Positions 4,439 through 7,719 of a DNA stretch of 7,719 nucleotides are shown piece after piece. The translations under genes and the position numbers were made by a program. Source of the DNA: an uncultured Dialister sp. Its GTDB lineage: Bacteria > Bacillota > Negativicutes > Veillonellales > Dialisteraceae. Each line of letters begins with the position of its first letter. The first letter of the stretch is position 1. Location: assembly GCA_900543455.1 (NCBI GenBank), contig UQRR01000093.1, positions 1-7,719 on the forward strand. The letters are read 5' to 3'. The notes under the pieces are model-generated. The model was not told where the DNA came from and did no database searches. It saw nothing but the letters and a program-made list of their open reading frames with translations.

Positions 4439-7400
4439 AAGGGCTGAATCTGGCAGAGTGGGCCATCAAGCACAAGCCGGTGGTCTATTTCTTCATTTTC
4501 TTCATCCTCATGGGAGGCTTGTGGTCGTATTTCCATCTGGGGCGCAGCGAGGATCCGGACTTCACCATCCGTCAGGCGGTGGTGTCGGCGGCCTGGCCGG
4601 GCGCGACAGCGGAGAGAATCACCGAGCAGGTGACGGATCCGCTCGAGAAAAAGCTCCAGGATACGAAGGGGCTGGACTATCTGAAGTCCTTCACGCATGA
4701 TGGCAAGACGGTCATCTATGTGAATCTGAAGGACTCGGTCAAGAAGGAGGATATCCAGACGCGCTGGCATGAGGTGCGAAATCTCGTGAATGATGAGAAG
4801 GCAGCTCTTCCCGCCGGTGTGTACGGTCCGTATGTGAATGACCGTTTTGATGATGTCTATGGCTCGATCTACGCAGTGACGGGGGACGGCTTTTCCTATG
4901 AGGAGAAGCGTAAGTCGGCGGAAATGCTGCGCCGTCGTCTCGCCGCTGTCCGTGATGTGCAGAAGGTCGAGCTCCTGGGGGTGCAGGAGCAGAATATGTA
5001 CATCGAGATGGATCAGAATAAGCTCGCCTCCTTCGGGATGAATCCATCCGATGTATTCCGCATCCTTCAGCAGCAGTCGGCGATGATGCCGGCAGGGACG
5101 ATCCATACATCGTCTCGCAATGTGGCGATCCGCGTGGACGGTCTCCTAGGCAGTGTGGAAGCCTTGGAGAATATCCCGATCCATGTGGGCGAGCGGAGCT
5201 TCCATCTGGGCGATGTGGCAAAGGTCACGCAGACCTACACGACGCCGGAGTCTTCCCTTTTCTATTTCAATGGCAAACCGGCGATCGGTATCGCGGTCTC
5301 GATGCGGGTGGGCGGGAATAACCTGACGCTCGGGGACAATCTCAATCGGGAGATCGAGCGGTCGAAGGCAGATCTTCCGGCGGGCATGGACATCGGGCTC
5401 GTGGCGGATCAGCCGAAGGTGGTGAATGAGTCCATCCATGATTTCACGGAGTCGCTCTTGGAGGCCATCGTGATCGTCATGGCGGCGTCCTTCCTCTCGC
5501 TCGGACTTTGGAGCGGCATCGTGCTGGCGCTCTGTATCCCGGTCGTCGTGTGTGCGACCTTCCTCTTCATGAAATGGCAGGGGATCGATCTGCACATCGT
5601 TTCTCTGGGAGCACTCATAGTCTCCCTCGGTCTTCTTGTCGATGACGCGATCATCGTCATCGAGATGATGCAGGTGAAGCTCGAAGAAGGCATGGACCGC
5701 CTGTCAGCGGCGGAAGCGGCCTATAAGAGCTGCGCGAAGCCGATGCTCGCCGGGACGCTCATCACGGCGGCGGGCTTCATCCCTGTCGGGATGGCGGAAG
5801 GGCAGACATCGGAGTACTGTGCGGCACTTTTCTGGGTCATTGCAGCAGCCCTTCTTCTCTCCTGGGTGGCTTCCATCTTTGTCAGCCCTGTCTTGGGATA
5901 TAAATTTATTCAAGTAAAAACAAAAGAAGAGAAGGAGAAGGAAGCACGCGAAAAGGGGAAGAGCTGGAAATCGTCCATCGGCGACAAGGCGTATCAGATC
6001 TTCTACAAGCTCATTGCGCTTTGTATCCATTTCAAGAAGACGGTCATCGTGGGGACTGCCGGGCTTTTCTGTCTGACGCTTGCGATGATTCCCTTGGTGA
6101 ATCAGGAATTCTTCCCTGACTCGGTGCGTCCGGAGATCATTCTGGACGTGAATCTCCCCTCGGGGGCTTCTATTCAGGAAACGAAGCGTGTCATGAACGG
6201 CATCGCTGATACGCTGTATGGGGATGATCGGGTTTCCTCCTTCTCGACATACATCGGTGATACCGCGCCGCGTTTCATCCTGCTCTTCGATCCCAAGGCA
6301 CCGGAAGATGGGCATGGGCAGATGATCATCGTCGCGACAGACCAGAAGAGCCGCGATGCGCTTCGCAAAGAGATCATGGATACGGTGACGGAAAAATATC
6401 CGGATGCACAGGCACATACCCGTCTCATCACGACCGGCCCGCCGTCCGAGTATCCGGTGATGTTCCGCCTGTCGGGTGAATCCATCGATGAGACTGTGAA
6501 GCTGGCTTCCGAAGCACTCTCCATCATGAAGCAGAATCCGAATGTCACGAATGCGAGCCTCGACTGGCCACAGGAGACACCGACACTGAAGCTCAAGATC
6601 AATCAGGATAAGGTGCGTGAACTTGGTATCGATAACTATGCGGTATCGCAGGATCTCTATGTGAAGCTCTCCGGCTACAAGGTGGCGGAGTCGTATCAGG
6701 GCGACCAGCTCATCCCGATCTCCTTCAAGCTGGAAGGGGATAATGTAGCGCGCCTCGCCAGTCTCGACTCGCTGCCTGTCCATGTGGGGAATGGCCGCTA
6801 CGTGCCGCTGGGTGAATTTGCAGATCTGTCGTATGAGAATGAGATGAGCACCATCTGGCGCAGGGATCTGAAGCCGACCATCACGCTTCGGGCCGATGTG
6901 ACAGGCGGAGCCAAGGCAGACTCCGTCTCCATGGCGCTCTATGATACGGATCTCAAAGCCTTCCGGGCCGGTCTTCCGGAAGGGGTGACGTTCGAAAAGG
7001 ATGGGTCGCTCGAATGGAGCGAGAAGTCAATGACCTACATCGTAGGTGCCATGCCTATGATGGTCTTCTTTGTCCTCATGGTATTGATGTTCGAGCTGGG
7101 AAATATTCCCAAGCTCATCATGGCTGTCGTGACCGGACCGCTCGGACTCATCGGCGCGATCCTGACACTGCTGGTAACGCGGCAGGCGATCGGCTTCGTC
7201 GCCATCATCGGCTTTGTGGCGCTCTCCGGCATGGTCATCCGAAACAGCATCATCCTTCTGGATCAGATCCGCCAGCATCTGGAAAGCGGCAAGACACCGT
7301 ATGACGCCGTCGTCGAGTCGGCGGCGCTCCGTTTCCGCCCCATCATGCTTTCTTCGGTGACGGATGTCCTGGGCTTCGTGCCCCTGATTCCGAATCCCTT

Positions 7401-7521
7401 CTGGCGCCCGCTCGCCGTCTCCTTCATCGGCGGTCTTCTCCTTGCGACCGCGATCGGACTCCTCGTCGTACCTGCCATGTACTGCTGGTGGTACAAGGTG
7501 AAAGAGCCCTGCGAGCAGTAG
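4435..7521 (+). CDS. RND-family efflux permease (AcrB/ACR_tran type)
   Basis: This encodes 1028 residues, full length for the hydrophobe/amphiphile RND exporters (AcrB has 1049). The layout is TM1 (about 14-31), a large periplasmic loop (32-335), TM2-TM6 (about 338-487), a charged cytoplasmic linker (about 494-520), TM7 (about 533-555), a second periplasmic loop (556-864) and TM8-TM12 (866-1015). The proton-relay aspartates are D403 and D404 in TM4 (GLLVDDAIIVIE), matching AcrB D407/D408. R936 stands at the AcrB K940 position in TM10 (GMVIRNSIIL). R966 and S973 appear to match AcrB R971 and T978. The protein should be a trimeric proton-driven exporter in the inner membrane, working with the upstream adaptor and an outer-membrane channel not present here. 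The start overlaps the adaptor stop by 4 bases, with AAGAGG (4422-4427) seven bases upstream. Substrates are unknown; drugs, bile acids, detergents or solvents are typical. Confidence 0.95.
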   Translation: MKGLNLAEWAIKHKPVVYFFIFFILMGGLWSYFHLGRSEDPDFTIRQAVVSAAWPGATAERITEQVTDPLEKKLQDTKGLDYLKSFTHDGKTVIYVNLKDSVKKEDIQTRWHEVRNLVNDEKAALPAGVYGPYVNDRFDDVYGSIYAVTGDGFSYEEKRKSAEMLRRRLAAVRDVQKVELLGVQEQNMYIEMDQNKLASFGMNPSDVFRILQQQSAMMPAGTIHTSSRNVAIRVDGLLGSVEALENIPIHVGERSFHLGDVAKVTQTYTTPESSLFYFNGKPAIGIAVSMRVGGNNLTLGDNLNREIERSKADLPAGMDIGLVADQPKVVNESIHDFTESLLEAIVIVMAASFLSLGLWSGIVLALCIPVVVCATFLFMKWQGIDLHIVSLGALIVSLGLLVDDAIIVIEMMQVKLEEGMDRLSAAEAAYKSCAKPMLAGTLITAAGFIPVGMAEGQTSEYCAALFWVIAAALLLSWVASIFVSPVLGYKFIQVKTKEEKEKEAREKGKSWKSSIGDKAYQIFYKLIALCIHFKKTVIVGTAGLFCLTLAMIPLVNQEFFPDSVRPEIILDVNLPSGASIQETKRVMNGIADTLYGDDRVSSFSTYIGDTAPRFILLFDPKAPEDGHGQMIIVATDQKSRDALRKEIMDTVTEKYPDAQAHTRLITTGPPSEYPVMFRLSGESIDETVKLASEALSIMKQNPNVTNASLDWPQETPTLKLKINQDKVRELGIDNYAVSQDLYVKLSGYKVAESYQGDQLIPISFKLEGDNVARLASLDSLPVHVGNGRYVPLGEFADLSYENEMSTIWRRDLKPTITLRADVTGGAKADSVSMALYDTDLKAFRAGLPEGVTFEKDGSLEWSEKSMTYIVGAMPMMVFFVLMVLMFELGNIPKLIMAVVTGPLGLIGAILTLLVTRQAIGFVAIIGFVALSGMVIRNSIILLDQIRQHLESGKTPYDAVVESAALRFRPIMLSSVTDVLGFVPLIPNPFWRPLAVSFIGGLLLATAIGLLVVPAMYCWWYKVKEPCEQ

Positions 7522-7537
7522 GCATCCGGTAAAAATG

Positions 7538-7585
7538 AAAGGAGTTGTGAAGAAATGAATCCTCATTTCTTCACAACTCCTTTTT
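7538..7585 (+). terminator. Strong intrinsic terminator of the efflux operon
   Basis: A perfect 21-base-pair stem (7538-7558 with 7563-7583) closes a 4-base loop (ATCC) and ends in a T run (7581-7585). It starts 16 bases after the permease stop. The A-rich bases before the left arm also allow it to act on transcription from the other side. The left arm contains an AAAGGAG ribosome-like site and an ATG, noted under findings. Confidence 0.9.
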
Positions 7586-7600
7586 ACTTTGCTTTCATTT

Positions 7601-7649
7601 GGTTCAGGGGTCAGGGTTCAAGGTTCAAGGTTCAGGGTTCAAGGTTCAG
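7601..7649 (+). repeat. Seven-unit heptamer tandem array, GGTTCAR type
   Basis: Seven perfect-period units occupy 7601-7649: GGTTCAG, GGGTCAG, GGTTCAA, GGTTCAA, GGTTCAG, GGTTCAA and GGTTCAG. The only differences are A/G at the last position and one G for T in the second unit. The array lies between the two terminators after the pump and matches the short degenerate set just after tetR. Confidence 0.88.
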
Positions 7650-7658
7650 GGCTCTCGT

Positions 7659-7680
7659 GGCGGCTTCGCCGCCTTTTTTT
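7659..7680 (+). terminator. Second intrinsic terminator downstream of the efflux operon
   Basis: GGCGGC (7659-7664) pairs with GCCGCC (7668-7673) around a 3-base loop TTC, followed directly by seven T (7674-7680). It is compact, GC-only and has a good T run. It is either a back-up terminator for the pump operon or the end of another transcript. Confidence 0.75.
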
Positions 7681-7687
7681 AGAAGAT

Positions 7688-7704
7688 GGTATTCTCGTAT
7701 CGCA
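7688..7704 (+). repeat. 17-base interspersed motif, copy 2
   Basis: GGTATTCTCGTATCGCA differs at one position from the copy at 3179-3195. It follows a hairpin with a T run and precedes C/T-rich sequence ending in CTAGG at the window edge, much as copy 1 leads into a CTAG-containing array. The continuation lies outside the window. Confidence 0.65.
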
Positions 7705-7719
7705 GCCTTCCCCTCTAGG

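Noticed and set aside
5704..6783. 359-codon reverse-strand open frame inside the permease gene
   Set aside because: It lies wholly within a complete RND permease frame with recognised motifs; its composition (many R, H, D) is that of an antisense shadow.

Overview
The window looks like chromosomal DNA from a diderm Firmicute (Negativicutes, Selenomonas-like). This is an inference from four things: an RND efflux pump with a lipoprotein adaptor, a two-partner-secretion type haemagglutinin, a GC-rich core with strong AGGAGG-type ribosome sites, and intergenic DNA packed with short tandem repeats. No taxonomic marker gene is present, so the assignment is tentative.

Region 1 (1-2377) is accessory DNA. 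It opens with the 3' part of a CdiA/FhaB-like haemagglutinin-repeat protein (2-418) that stops abruptly. The next ~57 bases encode a plausible C-terminal tail in another frame and end in a TAATG overlap with the following gene. Two AT-rich genes follow: a membrane-anchored, possibly beta-propeller protein (476-1504) and a secreted protein (1579-2277). I recognise neither family. Their position behind a broken CdiA-like gene and their base composition suggest a cargo or immunity region of a contact-dependent inhibition-type locus, but this is unproven. A strong bidirectional-looking terminator (2341-2377) closes the region.

Region 2 (2406-7585) is a GC-rich efflux module on the + strand. It holds a TetR-family regulator (2480-3028) with a clear promoter and a tandem operator-like repeat, a lipoprotein membrane-fusion protein (3374-4438), and an RND permease (4435-7521) overlapping it by 4 bases. 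The adaptor and permease should form the inner part of a tripartite pump. No outer-membrane channel gene lies in the window. The 345-base gap between regulator and pump has no convincing promoter of its own, so the pump may be read from the tetR promoter.

Region 3 is the intergenic DNA. The tetR-pump gap and the end of the window carry four tandem arrays built on three different sequence types, all with an exact 7-base period: GGTTMAR, GAAATKN and CYARTCM. A 17-base motif with 16 of 17 matches occurs on both sides of the pump genes. Two intrinsic terminators follow the pump. This shared heptamer periodicity is the most unusual signal in the window.
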